Assembly (NCBI GenBank): GCA_937988885.1
Contig: CALKHR010000148.1
Coordinates: 1-64,000, forward strand
Direction: 5' to 3'
DNA from: an uncultured Roseiflexaceae bacterium
Lineage (GTDB): Bacteria; Chloroflexota; Chloroflexia; Chloroflexales; Roseiflexaceae
DNA: 64,000 nucleotides
Of this stretch, positions 36,511 to 45,537 are shown piece after piece. The notes under the pieces were generated by a model. The model saw nothing but the letters and a program-made list of their open reading frames with translations. It was not told where the DNA came from and did not search any database. The position numbers and the translations under genes are program-made. The first letter of the stretch is position 1; each line of letters starts with the position of its first letter.

Positions 36511-36846
36511 CTAAAACGCCTCGACTCCGTATTCGGCAATCTCCTCAGCGAATTGTTCGACATCACGGTTATTGCGGAGAGTTGCGATCTTTTGGATCAG
36601 CAGGTGACGCTTGGCATCTCCACTCATCAGCGCGCGCTCGAGATATTGCTTTAAATACTGTTTGATCAGATCGAGCGCCGCTGGTGTAAGGGGATCGCCG
36701 CAATAGTAGGCTTCGACTGCCTCGGCGAGTTTGCCGGTTTGCTCCGTCATCCAAAAGTGAGGTGGCTTCTCAACATCGAATGGGTATGGATAATCGGGAT
36801 TCGGCACGTAAATCAGGCTGCCGATCTGTTCTGGCTCTTGCGACAT
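36511..36846 (-). CDS. Hypothetical protein, 111 residues
   Basis: I do not recognise the family. The ATG at 36846 has a strong GGAGG ribosome binding site, and the composition is that of a soluble acidic helical protein. A Pro/Tyr-rich start (IYVPNPDYPYPFDVEKPPHF) is followed by helices rich in Leu, Ala and Lys (ALDLIKQYLKQYLERALMSG). It converges with the membrane STAS gene, 20 nt between stops. No membrane segment, cysteine motif or signal peptide is present. Confidence 0.7.
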   Translation of the reverse strand: MSQEPEQIGSLIYVPNPDYPYPFDVEKPPHFWMTEQTGKLAEAVEAYYCGDPLTPAALDLIKQYLKQYLERALMSGDAKRHLLIQKIATLRNNRDVEQFAEEIAEYGVEAF

Positions 36847-37282
36847 ACGGGTTTCCTCCGGTAAACTGTCATGTGATAATGAGGCTGTGAGGCCGCAGAA
36901 TCACGTATTAAAGGAACACATGTTGCTCACATACATGCAGACATCATACCATAGACACTAGCTAAAACAGCGTTGCCACAATGCGTTGTTTGCAGTATGA
37001 TAGTGCAACAAGAAATGCCTTTTGCGGGTGCCCACTTTGATATATGGGCAGCCGCTCATATGTCATAGGGGGCGCAGCGTTCTGTAAAAGGTACCATTTT
37101 GTGCTGCACTGCCTGTTGGGTTCATCATATTTCGGGAGCGGGTGAGCTCCGAAGAACGGGAGGTTCATGACAAAAGGTTGAAATGACAAACAAGTGATCC
37201 GCTAGATGCAAGCATTGTGTGTTGAGGCATTGGCGGGCAATCTTAATAAGAAGAAGCTCTTGATTGCGTTGGAGCAATAAAT
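36847..37282. other. Intergenic gap upstream of the PHP-AlbA_2 gene
   Basis: 436 nt of AT-rich sequence. No convincing promoter, repeat or gene was identified; a 75-codon minus-strand frame (36962-37189) is not supported. Confidence 0.4.
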
Positions 37283-39610
37283 ATGACAGTTACTGGGAAT
37301 GATGGACGCAATGGGAAGCGTTGGATACGGGCAGATCTCCATGTTCATACTCCCGCGTCGGAAGATTATGCTGAACCACATGTGACCTACTTAGATATTT
37401 TGCGAGAGGCCGAACGACACGAATTAGAAATCATCGCGTTCACTGATCATAATACCGTTCACGGCTACGAGCAGATGTGCCGCGAACTCGATTTTTTACA
37501 AACACTGGAGCAAGCGAATCGCCTTACCGAAGAAGAGCAAGAACGGCTTAATGAATATCGAAGACTCTTAGCTAAAATTACCGTTCTTCCAGGATTTGAG
37601 TTTACATCTCATTATGGTGCGCACATCTTGGCATTGTTTGCTCCAGACCGGCCGCTCAGTCTGATCGAAGCAACGTTATTACAACTGGGTATTCCACCCG
37701 AGCAATTGAAAAGCGGTGCTTGCGCGATAGCCGATACCAAACACGTTACCGAGGCGTATGAGATTATCAATCGCGCCGGGGGTATTGTGATTGCTGCCCA
37801 CGCCAACGGCCCCAACGGTGTGATCACCGAGACGTTGCGCATGGGTACAAGCGGTCAGTCGCGCATTGCGGCTACCCAACATGCCTCCCTGCACGCGCTT
37901 GAGTTCATCAACTTCTACACAGACCACGAAACGTTCACCTCTCCTGGCTTCTACAACGGCAAAACCGAGCACTACGAGCGACGTATGTTCTGCTTGCAGG
38001 GCTCCGATGCCCACCGCCTGCGCCGCACCACCGCTGGCGATGGGGATGCGTGGCACCGCCACGGCATCGGCGATCGGTATATCGAGTTACTGCTGCCCGA
38101 TAATTCCCACGCCGCGCTGCGGGAATTGCTCACCTCGCAGAACTTCGACCATGTGCGCGTGCCCAAGCGCGACCAGAAGCAATGGGAGGTTGATACCCTG
38201 CGCTTCGGCCCGCCGAGCGAGCGTCAAGTGCTGCACTCGGGAGATCCCGAGAAGATCTCGACGCTCTGGCGCGATGTTGCGGCGTTGGCCAATATGGGCG
38301 GCGGCCTGTTGATCGTCGGCTGCGAGGGCGAAGAGATCAGCGGTGTAGCTCGCCCCGACCAAGTCAGCGAGCAACTGCGCCGCAGCATTCAGGAGCAGGT
38401 GGTTCCCCAGCCCTACCTGACCATGGAGTTGATGAACTACGAGGGTCGCGACTTGATCCGTGTTGAGGTGCGCGCCCCTGAGCCACCGCCCTACGTGAGC
38501 CGCGATGGCGTGATCTACGTGCGTCGCAACACCGATACGGTGCCCGCCGACCGCAGCGAGATCATCCAACTCTGCCGCCGCGCCTTGGCCGAGGGTGTTG
38601 CCTCTCCGCTCGATAACGGCCAAGATCTCGATCTGCCCCGCAGCGGCGTGGAGATTGTGTCGGCTCAGAAGCGCGCCGGGCAGTGGCTGTACGAAGTGCG
38701 CGACCTGCGCACCACAGCAGGAGTTACTCGCGATCGCGCCCAAGGCTTGTGGGCCTACGCGATCAGCCGCTACGAGGACCTGCGTGATGGTAAGCTCGAT
38801 GTTCAGAGCCAGGTGAAGTGGCGCGGTCGGCTCGGTCTGTGGCGGGCGTACCGTCAGGGCAATCGCACCAAGTACGATTTGGTGCACCGCGACGCGAACG
38901 GTGTGATCGATCATGTGTTCTTCGGAGTCTCCGATTGGGGATTGAGCGAAGCCTGGCAAGCGCTGCTTGGTGACCGAAACGAGACCCCCGTCGAAAATGA
39001 ACCAAACGCCTTCCGTGACGATGAGCCATCCTTCGAGGATGATCAGGAGATGGAGGCGCCGGTCGAGAACGTGTGGGGTGAACGACGCTACCGCTGGCGC
39101 GGGCGCGGCGGTCTCTGGCGCATCTGGCTCGACGAGAACAATCAGCCGCGCTTCGACTTGGCAATGAAGGATAAAGATGGCATCCATAGCCAAGAGTTTC
39201 CCAGCGTGCCCCGCGAAAAACTGACCGATGCCTGGCTGAATCTCATCCGCATCCCACGGCCTCGCACTGGTATCGAGGTGGTGGGGCGCGAGATCGGCGA
39301 GGATGGCGAGCCGCGCTTCACCTTCCGCAATTTGCGCACAGGTGAGGTGAGCAACGCACCCTGGCGTTTGCAGGATATCGAGGAGGGCACGGTACGCCAG
39401 TACGCCGCCCGCATGGCGCTGAACGACTTGCCGATCGAGGAAGATAAGGTGCGCTGGTGGGGCAATATCGGCTATATGCGCCCCATGCGCAGCCAGGTCG
39501 ATCTCGTGTACCGCGACGAGGACGGTGTGGATCACATCTACTACGCCGCTCGCCGCGATGAGCTCGCCGCCGAATGGCGCGATCTGCTCGCTGAGTACGA
39601 CGAGCTCTAA
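37283..39610 (+). CDS. PHP phosphoesterase fused to AlbA_2-like domain and WRG repeat modules
   Basis: The product is 775 residues. Residues about 14-290 form a PHP domain with metal motifs DLHVHTPAS (His20, His22), FTDHN (Asp55, His56), GFEFTSH (Glu106, His110), AAHAN (His173) and GSDAH (Asp242, His244). Residues about 305-435 resemble AlbA_2/Schlafen-like domains: DVAALANMGGGLLIVGCEG, GVARPD, YVSRDGVIYVRRNTDT. The remaining 340 residues contain three related modules centred on WRGRLGLWRAY (513), WRGRGGLWRIW (605) and WWGNIGYMRPM (724). Each is followed by D-x-x-x-x-D-x-x-G and a C-terminal Ala-Trp or Glu-Trp helix; an acidic linker (565-597) separates modules 1 and 2. PHP domains hydrolyse phosphoesters, and AlbA_2 domains bind nucleic acid or act in regulation. 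I cannot assign a role. The first 500 nt are visibly less GC-rich than the rest. Confidence 0.8.
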   Translation: MTVTGNDGRNGKRWIRADLHVHTPASEDYAEPHVTYLDILREAERHELEIIAFTDHNTVHGYEQMCRELDFLQTLEQANRLTEEEQERLNEYRRLLAKITVLPGFEFTSHYGAHILALFAPDRPLSLIEATLLQLGIPPEQLKSGACAIADTKHVTEAYEIINRAGGIVIAAHANGPNGVITETLRMGTSGQSRIAATQHASLHALEFINFYTDHETFTSPGFYNGKTEHYERRMFCLQGSDAHRLRRTTAGDGDAWHRHGIGDRYIELLLPDNSHAALRELLTSQNFDHVRVPKRDQKQWEVDTLRFGPPSERQVLHSGDPEKISTLWRDVAALANMGGGLLIVGCEGEEISGVARPDQVSEQLRRSIQEQVVPQPYLTMELMNYEGRDLIRVEVRAPEPPPYVSRDGVIYVRRNTDTVPADRSEIIQLCRRALAEGVASPLDNGQDLDLPRSGVEIVSAQKRAGQWLYEVRDLRTTAGVTRDRAQGLWAYAISRYEDLRDGKLDVQSQVKWRGRLGLWRAYRQGNRTKYDLVHRDANGVIDHVFFGVSDWGLSEAWQALLGDRNETPVENEPNAFRDDEPSFEDDQEMEAPVENVWGERRYRWRGRGGLWRIWLDENNQPRFDLAMKDKDGIHSQEFPSVPREKLTDAWLNLIRIPRPRTGIEVVGREIGEDGEPRFTFRNLRTGEVSNAPWRLQDIEEGTVRQYAARMALNDLPIEEDKVRWWGNIGYMRPMRSQVDLVYRDEDGVDHIYYAARRDELAAEWRDLLAEYDEL

Positions 39611-39889
39611 TCAATCTACCCAATAGGCAAGCAGCTCGTACAGGAGCCCCGCTCGAACATGTACGGTTGTCGGTTTTGCGCGCACCCCGCGTGAGACCGA
39701 CAACCAACGCATCCGCCCTGCCTGTGAACACATCAAACAGCCGGAATCTGAGCCATACCACTGATTGTTTGCGTTGCAGTATGTGCAGCGCGCTCGCCTA
39801 TACCACAAAATCCGCCTTATTCGTAGGTCCTATGCGCCCTGCGACGACCTGAACCGTATCGGCCCGACGAAAGACAAAGCGAGGTTGCT

Positions 39890-41347
39890 ATGTCCCATTT
39901 GATGCTGATCAACGGCCAACGCGTCCCTAGTGTGAGTGGCGAGACGTTCGCCGTTCACAACCCCGCCACCGAAGAAGTGCTCGCTCAGGTGCCGCTCGGC
40001 ACCGCCGAAGATGCTCGCGCCGCCATTCACGCCGCCAATCAAGCCTTCCCAAGCTGGCGCAAAGTCACCGCCCACGATCGCGCCCACTTCCTCCACGAAA
40101 TCGCCCGCCGCATCCGCGAACGCACCGAGGAGTTGGCGACTCTGTTGACCCAAGAGGGTGGCAAACCGCTTACCGAGAACCGCGACGAGATGGGGTGGAG
40201 CGCCGCTTGTTTTGATTATTACGCCGAGTTGCAGCGCAACACCCGTGGTCGCGTCATCCCCTCGGTTGAGTCATCGCAATTGGCGATGGTGCTGAAGGAG
40301 CCGTATGGCGTGGTGGCTGCGATTGTGCCGTGGAACTATCCGATTCTGCTGATGGCTTGGAAGGTGGCTCCGGCGCTGGCGGCTGGCAACACGGTCATCA
40401 TCAAGCCCAGCGAGATGACGCCGCTCACCACGCTGTTGTTCGCCGAGATCTTCGATGAACTGCCGCCGGGCGTCGTCAACATCATCACGGGCTATGGCCC
40501 AACCGTCGGGCGTGAGTTGGTAGTCAGCCCGCACACCCACGTGATCGCCTTCACCGGCTCGTTCGAGACGGGGCGCGAGATCGCCCGCCTGGCCGCCGAG
40601 CGCGTGAAGAAGACGCACCTGGAATTGGGTGGCAAGGATGCCTTTATTGTGGCCGAGGATGCCGATCTCGATGTGGCGGTGCCCGGTGTGGCTTGGGCAG
40701 CATTGCTGAACGCGGGGCAGGTCTGCACCTCCACCGAGCGGGTGTATGTGCACCAGAGCATCGCGCGCACCTTCACGGATCGGCTCGTCGATTACGTGCG
40801 CACCTTGCAGCTTGGCCCTGGCTTGGACCCCAACACCGATATTGGGCCGCTGGTGGGCGCTCGGTATCGCGCCAAGGTCGAGGAGCACGTCGAGTCGGCC
40901 CGTGCGCAGGGTGCCCGCGTGCTCACGGGTGGCCGCCGTCCGCCGCAGTTCGAGCGAGGCTACTTCTACGAGCCAACCGTGCTGACCGAGCTCGATCACT
41001 CGTTCCGCATCGTGCGCGAGGAGACCTTCGGCCCGGTGATCCCCGTGATGACCTACAACACCTTCGATGAAGCGATCGCACTGGCGAACGACAGCGATTA
41101 TGGCTTGGGCGCGAATCTGTACACCAACGACCCACGCAAGGTGAAGCAGTACTACGAGGAGGTCAAGGCGGGCACCTGCTGGGTGAACGACCCGCTCACC
41201 GACAACGATGCTGGCCCGTTCGGCGGCATGAAGTTCAGCGGTGGCGCACGTGAACTCGGCGAGGAAGGGCTAGAAGCCTTCCTCGAAACCAAGCATGTCC
41301 ACTGGGACTTCGTGCAGGAACGCAAGAGTTGGTGGTTCCAACGGTAA
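39890..41347 (+). CDS. NAD(P)-dependent aldehyde dehydrogenase
   Basis: This 485-residue ALDH-superfamily enzyme has the nucleotide-binding motifs VPWNYPILLMAWKVAPALAA and FTGSFETGREIA. The general-base Glu is in LELGGKDAF, the catalytic Cys in NAGQVCTSTERVYV, and the C-terminal EETFGPVIPVM and FGGMKFSGGARELG motifs are present. The overall pattern is closest to betaine-aldehyde or succinate-semialdehyde dehydrogenases, but the substrate cannot be fixed. It oxidises an aldehyde to the acid in the cytoplasm. The gene is alone, with a strong terminator shared with the convergent MFS-like gene. The upstream 280 nt contain no recognised element. Confidence 0.93.
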   Translation: MSHLMLINGQRVPSVSGETFAVHNPATEEVLAQVPLGTAEDARAAIHAANQAFPSWRKVTAHDRAHFLHEIARRIRERTEELATLLTQEGGKPLTENRDEMGWSAACFDYYAELQRNTRGRVIPSVESSQLAMVLKEPYGVVAAIVPWNYPILLMAWKVAPALAAGNTVIIKPSEMTPLTTLLFAEIFDELPPGVVNIITGYGPTVGRELVVSPHTHVIAFTGSFETGREIARLAAERVKKTHLELGGKDAFIVAEDADLDVAVPGVAWAALLNAGQVCTSTERVYVHQSIARTFTDRLVDYVRTLQLGPGLDPNTDIGPLVGARYRAKVEEHVESARAQGARVLTGGRRPPQFERGYFYEPTVLTELDHSFRIVREETFGPVIPVMTYNTFDEAIALANDSDYGLGANLYTNDPRKVKQYYEEVKAGTCWVNDPLTDNDAGPFGGMKFSGGARELGEEGLEAFLETKHVHWDFVQERKSWWFQR

Positions 41348-41370
41348 GGGTCGGTTTGCAACGAGGAACA

Positions 41371-41404
41371 AACGCGGAAGCCCACTACAACGGGCTTCCG
41401 CGTT
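41371..41404. terminator. Bidirectional terminator
   Basis: AACGCGGAAGCCC (41371-41383) and GGGCTTCCGCGTT (41392-41404) form a perfect 13-bp stem between convergent genes, followed by CTTATT. Confidence 0.85.
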
Positions 41405-41413
41405 CTTATTGGG

Positions 41414-42022
41414 CTATGTTGTGGAGGTCAGGTTGTAGGCCGATGGAGCTGGTTCGCGCAGAATTTGGGCCTGGTAGATCGTTGCGATCACCTGAATGAT
41501 GCCCATAACCACGAACAGCAGCGTGAACGAGCCGAGATGGACGATGTAGCCACCCAGCATAATCGCTAGGCCGGTGATCAGGTAGGTTTGGCCGTGCGCC
41601 GCGCCCCACAGGTGCCCAGCGCGGTGCGGTGGCGTGTAGGCCGCGTACAGCACGTTCCAGGTCGGGTTGGCCAATGCGCTGGCGATGCCCAACGCCGCCT
41701 GCACGAGCAGCAGGTGCATGGGCGTTTGTACCAGCAGATAGGCGAATGTGCACAGCGCATTGAGCGCGTAGCCCGCCACCATCAGTTGACCCGGCGGAAT
41801 CCAGCGATCCGAGATGGCGCCGATGCCCACCGTGCAGATACCGCTGATGAACAGGTAGATCGCCCAGGCCCACGTCAGATCCAGCACGTTCCCGCCGATG
41901 CGCTCGGAATAGATGCCGATCAATGGGCCGAACATTCCTTCGCCGATATACCACAAATTGGAGCCGATCAGCAGAATGCGGATCGGTCGGTGATCAAATG
42001 CTAATAACTTGCGCCATGGCAT
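41414..42022 (-). CDS. Half-length MFS-type membrane protein (six helices)
   Basis: The 202-residue protein starts MPWRKLLAFDHRPIRILLIG at ATG 42022 with AAGGAG seven bases upstream. It contains six hydrophobic helices and an MFS motif-A-like loop after helix 2 (GAISDRWIPPG). A canonical MFS transporter needs twelve helices, so this corresponds to one six-helix bundle. The ATG and ribosome binding site are good and the stop is followed by a terminator, so it looks like an intact short gene. It might function as a homodimer, or be the remnant of a longer transporter. The substrate is unknown. Confidence 0.7.
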   Translation of the reverse strand: MPWRKLLAFDHRPIRILLIGSNLWYIGEGMFGPLIGIYSERIGGNVLDLTWAWAIYLFISGICTVGIGAISDRWIPPGQLMVAGYALNALCTFAYLLVQTPMHLLLVQAALGIASALANPTWNVLYAAYTPPHRAGHLWGAAHGQTYLITGLAIMLGGYIVHLGSFTLLFVVMGIIQVIATIYQAQILREPAPSAYNLTSTT

Positions 42023-42305
42023 ACTCAACTCCTTGTTCGTTCGTATAGCAGCATGTGGTAGTTGCTTCATAGATGCGCTTGGCGAAAAACAAACCGATGA
42101 AGCGAACGAACACACGATTAACGAATGTGTTTATTCTTGTACTTACTATGCTTATGAATAGATCGAATGGTGCGCGGTAAAGATATGATGTTGTTTGAGA
42201 GTAAGGCTCTATTTGTGAGCTAACAATATGATGTTTGAGTGCATATGCTTCTCAAAACGATTGTAAGCTCCGCCAAGCGCATTTTCGTATCTTTACGCGC
42301 CCCAA

Positions 42306-42336
42306 AATAGGCATTACAACGCCTGTAATGCCTATT
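42306..42336 (-). terminator. Orphan terminator-like hairpin
   Basis: AATAGGCATTA (42306-42316) and TAATGCCTATT (42326-42336) pair perfectly; on the minus strand the stem is followed by TTGGGG. No gene is seen that would use it. Confidence 0.5.
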
Positions 42337-43019
42337 CTCATCTCACTTCCATGCCCAACCGAGCGTGTATCCTCTCATACGTGTCGTTTGTGTTTTGCTG
42401 TGCGCCTTGGCGCAGCGGCATACACTTGCGCTGATGCACCCATCACACGCATTGGGCTGTTCGCTCTGGCCCAATTTCAAACGGCCCTCAAAACAAGAAC
42501 TGTCTGGAATGTTGGGATCTTCTTGGCTTGTGTTTGGGCGATGTTAGTGAGGTGGATGAACCACTGGCCCCAAAGCGCAGGCTATCGCAATCATCGCACC
42601 TTTGAGATCGGGGATCGGTGCGCCGATAACGTGGCGATAAACCTTCCGCTTGCTGGAGGTGGCGAGATTGCGAGAGCGCTTGGCGCTATTGCTGCGGGTG
42701 CAGGCCAACAGTGGAAGTATCAGGGTCGCGTCGATCTTCAGCAGCAGCAAGACCACCAGCAGGCGCTTACTGGCTGTGGTGCAGTGTGTCGGGAAGAGGG
42801 TACCAATGTTGTTGCTGATGCTTGACAAGGGGCCTATCTCGCTTCGTGATGAACAACAGAGCACGGTTTCCTGATCCATTCGACTGCATAATGACGCGAT
42901 ATAGGATATGATACGGGGTGAGGATGTGGTTTGTCAAATTTTTTGGCTAAAAAACGATATATCTGCAGAACAATGCGCTACAGGTCTTCAAACTGATCCC
43001 AACGCTGCTAAAAAAATAC

Positions 43020-43098
43020 GAAGTGGATGCGCTGTACGTAGCAGGGCATCCACTTCACAAGCAAAAGGAGGTTATGTTACTGCTGCAAATTAAAACAG
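43020..43098 (-). repeat. Degenerate copy F of the hairpin repeat family
   Basis: Hairpin 43020-43058 has GAAGTGGATGC and GCATCCACTTC arms around CGTA-type loop sequence. On the minus strand it is preceded by TTTTAATTTGCAGCAGTAAC, a diverged version of the module. No terminal repeats are recognised. Confidence 0.55.
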
Positions 43099-43188
43099 CA
43101 TGCTCATCATTGTTAACCAGTTGAACGTGAGGCATCCATCCTCCTAGCGTGCTTTTGGATGGTATGCCTAAAACAGTTGAGGAGAGAT

Positions 43189-43578
43189 CTAGGAGACCAT
43201 GGTGGTTGGCACTGAGCGTGCTAAAATCTGTTCCACACGGCTCAGCAGATCATCGAGATCAAAGGGTTTTTCGAGATACGATGTGACACCTAACTCCTGA
43301 GCGGTGACTGCCATTTCGCGGCGTGCCGAAAGCAGGAGAACCGGGATAGAGCGCGTTTTTGGTGAAGCGCGTAACTCGTTGATAACTTGCCAGCCGTTCA
43401 TTTCGGGCATCATCAGGTCCAATAAAATAAGGCGAGGCTCTTCCTGTTGTGCCCGCGTAATAGCTGCCCGCCCATTGTTCGCTGTGATGACGTGGTAGTT
43501 TTCTTCCTGTAAAATCTGGGAGATCATATCAAGGATTGCCGTATCATCATCAACAACGAGAATAGTTTGAGATGTCAT
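43189..43578 (-). CDS. Stand-alone response regulator receiver protein
   Basis: This 129-residue single receiver domain has an acidic pocket in ILVVDDDTAILDMI, the phospho-acceptor Asp in LILLDLMMPEMNGWQV, Ser in LLLSARRE at the Thr/Ser switch position, and Lys in YLEKPFDLDDLL. There is no output domain, so it acts by protein contact (for example as a CheY/Spo0F-like phosphate carrier) or as a module of a larger relay. No kinase gene is adjacent; the nearest are the two at 15-19 kb and possibly others outside the window. A long AT-rich leader of about 280 nt separates it from the divergent TPR gene. Confidence 0.92.
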   Translation of the reverse strand: MTSQTILVVDDDTAILDMISQILQEENYHVITANNGRAAITRAQQEEPRLILLDLMMPEMNGWQVINELRASPKTRSIPVLLLSARREMAVTAQELGVTSYLEKPFDLDDLLSRVEQILARSVPTTMVS

Positions 43579-43859
43579 TGTTGCTCCTGCTGCATTGCGA
43601 ATCGCCAGTCTAAACTGGTGCTACGTCACAGCGTGGTCGGATAAGCCATGCTTGGGTTCAATATGAATGAGCAATTTTTAGACCAAGATGACCCGATGAA
43701 TATACATTCGTGGGGAAACATGGTATTTTTTTGTTTGGATAAATATATATCATATACCCGCCTAATGGTCAATGCGATAAAGGATAAAAAGTTCATCATA
43801 AAATGTTCTTTTTTTAATTAGCATGATTTGAATCGATTCTTGATCCTTACAACAATACT

Positions 43860-45365
43860 ATGAGACAACTAAAACGATATCGTTCGATAGGCCGAATCTT
43901 CGGAGCATGTATCTATACGGTTGCATTAGTATTGTTGCTTTGGCAATCGCTACGTTGGGCATGGCGGCCCGATGCCAATGATCTGCTACGATCGTTCGAT
44001 CAACAATTTGTCGCTCAGCACTACTACGAAGCCCTCCGATCAGCGGAGAAACTCGTTCAGCGTAGTCCAGAGTCGGCGGCGGCTTGGACGCGGATGGGCA
44101 TGATCCGCACCTTGCGCGCCGAGGCGAACGAGGCGAGCATCGCGCTCAGCAATGCGATTCGGTTGGGCGTGTACGGCCACGAGTACGATCTTGTGCGGCT
44201 CTACCAAGGGCGCGTCTCGCTGTTGATGGGCTACCACGATGAGGCGGCGCTGTTCTGGGCGCAGATCGCCCCAACCTCGCCTGTGTACGGCATGCGGCGC
44301 ATATTGGACGCCGAACTCTTCCTCGTTCTGCAGGATTACGCTAGCGCCGAAGCGGCCTACCGAACCGCGCTCCAGGCCGAACTGCCCGTCGCCTGGCGAC
44401 GTCAAGCCCTCACGCGTTTGGCGGCCCTGCGCGCTTCCAGCGATCCGCCCGGCGCGATGGCCGAGATCGCGCAGATCGCCCAGGTCAGCGCGCCCCGCAA
44501 CCTGCCCAGCACCGTCAACTTCCTGGCGCCGCTGATGCCCCGCGCTTACCCCGACGCTCAGCAGATCTCGGTCGCCCTAGAGAGCGAACAGGACCAACGA
44601 GCTCTGCTGCTTGGGCAAATGTACCTCGATGCTGGTTGGTACGCGCTCGCCGAGGCGCAGTTCACCGCCGTGGCGCCCGCTAGCCCCAACGCACTGGCAG
44701 CAACCACCTATGCCGCCTACACGGCTTGGCGGTCGGGTGCGCGCGCCGAGGGCCAGCAAAAACTCGAACAGATCGTCGATGAGCATCCCGACGAGCCGCG
44801 CGCCCGCGCTCTGCTGGCATTGATCTACCTCTCGGAAGAGGATTCCAGCAGTTCGCAGGTGCAACTGGATTTGGTGCGCGCGATGGCTCCCCGCTCGCCC
44901 GACACGTATCTGGCCTGGGCGCAGTGGTACGCCGCCCACCACGACTATGTGGCCGCCGAGGCGGAGTATCAGCGCGCCCGTCTCCAAGCGCTCCCAGAGG
45001 ATCGTGGCCGCTACGCGCTCGCTCAGACCCGCTTCTATCTGCAGACGGGCTTGCGCCTCTGTGAGTCAGCGCCGCCCATCGCGCTGGAGGCCGTGATGCT
45101 TGCGCCGCAGCAGGTCGATGCCTGGGTGACGCTGGCGCAGACCCGCCTGGCCTGCAGTGATCTTGAGGGTGCCGTCTCCGCAGCGCAGAGAGCGCTTGAG
45201 CTTGCGCCGACCAACGCGGAGGCCACTTACTACCTTGGGCAATCGCTGGCCCTGCTGGGGCGGCGCTCCGAGGCGCGCTCGGCTTTGATCAAGGTGGTCG
45301 ATCTGGCGCCCGCCTCGCCCTGGCGCGCCCGCGCCGAAACGCAACTTGCCCGCCTTGGCGGCTAG
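43860..45365 (+). CDS. TPR-repeat protein with N-terminal membrane anchor
   Basis: The 501-residue product has one N-terminal hydrophobic segment (IFGACIYTVALVLLLWQSL) and then about ten helical-hairpin repeats of TPR type. Examples are ALRSAEKLVQRSPESAAAW, LAEAQFTAVAPASPNALAAT and EGAVSAAQRALELAPTNAEA. It is probably anchored with the repeats outside the membrane and used as a protein scaffold. There is no obvious ribosome binding site before ATG 43860, so translation may be leaderless or the start slightly different. No enzyme domain is present. Confidence 0.8.
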   Translation: MRQLKRYRSIGRIFGACIYTVALVLLLWQSLRWAWRPDANDLLRSFDQQFVAQHYYEALRSAEKLVQRSPESAAAWTRMGMIRTLRAEANEASIALSNAIRLGVYGHEYDLVRLYQGRVSLLMGYHDEAALFWAQIAPTSPVYGMRRILDAELFLVLQDYASAEAAYRTALQAELPVAWRRQALTRLAALRASSDPPGAMAEIAQIAQVSAPRNLPSTVNFLAPLMPRAYPDAQQISVALESEQDQRALLLGQMYLDAGWYALAEAQFTAVAPASPNALAATTYAAYTAWRSGARAEGQQKLEQIVDEHPDEPRARALLALIYLSEEDSSSSQVQLDLVRAMAPRSPDTYLAWAQWYAAHHDYVAAEAEYQRARLQALPEDRGRYALAQTRFYLQTGLRLCESAPPIALEAVMLAPQQVDAWVTLAQTRLACSDLEGAVSAAQRALELAPTNAEATYYLGQSLALLGRRSEARSALIKVVDLAPASPWRARAETQLARLGG

Positions 45366-45369
45366 CCTC

Positions 45370-45460
45370 GTGACACGGTGACTGGGTGACGGGTCAGACA
45401 AGGTGACAAGGTGACAAGGTGACCGGGTAACGGGCCGGACAAGGTGAAAAGGTGATTTGG
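45370..45460 (+). repeat. Imperfect GGTGACA(A) tandem repeats
   Basis: About ten imperfect 6-9 nt units around GGTGAC (GTGACACGGTGACTGGGTGAC, split here as GTGACACGG-TGACTGGGTGAC, then AAGGTGACAAGGTGAC and AAGGTGAAAAGGTGA) lie directly after the TPR gene. Confidence 0.6.
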
Positions 45461-45475
45461 TAACCCAATAAAAAA

Positions 45476-45497
45476 AGATCTGTGAAATCTGTGGATA
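45476..45497 (+). repeat. ATCTGTG direct-repeat motif upstream of the GH38 gene
   Basis: GATCTGTGAAATCTGTGGAT lies 40 nt before the start of the mannosidase gene, in the same orientation as the motifs before the M14 and larC genes. Confidence 0.5.
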
Positions 45498-45537
45498 CCT
45501 AATAGACAACCGCCCCGCTCAATTGGAGGATCGACAT

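Larger units (their letters stand above)
42023..43188. other. Long non-coding gap with orphan hairpin and degenerate repeat
   Basis: 1.17 kb between the MFS-like gene and the receiver gene. It contains the orphan hairpin at 42306-42336 and degenerate repeat copy F at 43020-43058. A 111-codon minus-strand frame (42544-42879) has a hydrophobic stretch ending in LLAC, like a lipoprotein leader, but no recognisable domain and no good start site. I treat it as possible gene decay, not a gene. Confidence 0.45.

Noticed and set aside
38087..39535. 482-codon frame antisense to the PHP-AlbA_2 gene
   Set aside because: Shadow frame with no ribosome binding site or recognisable motif.
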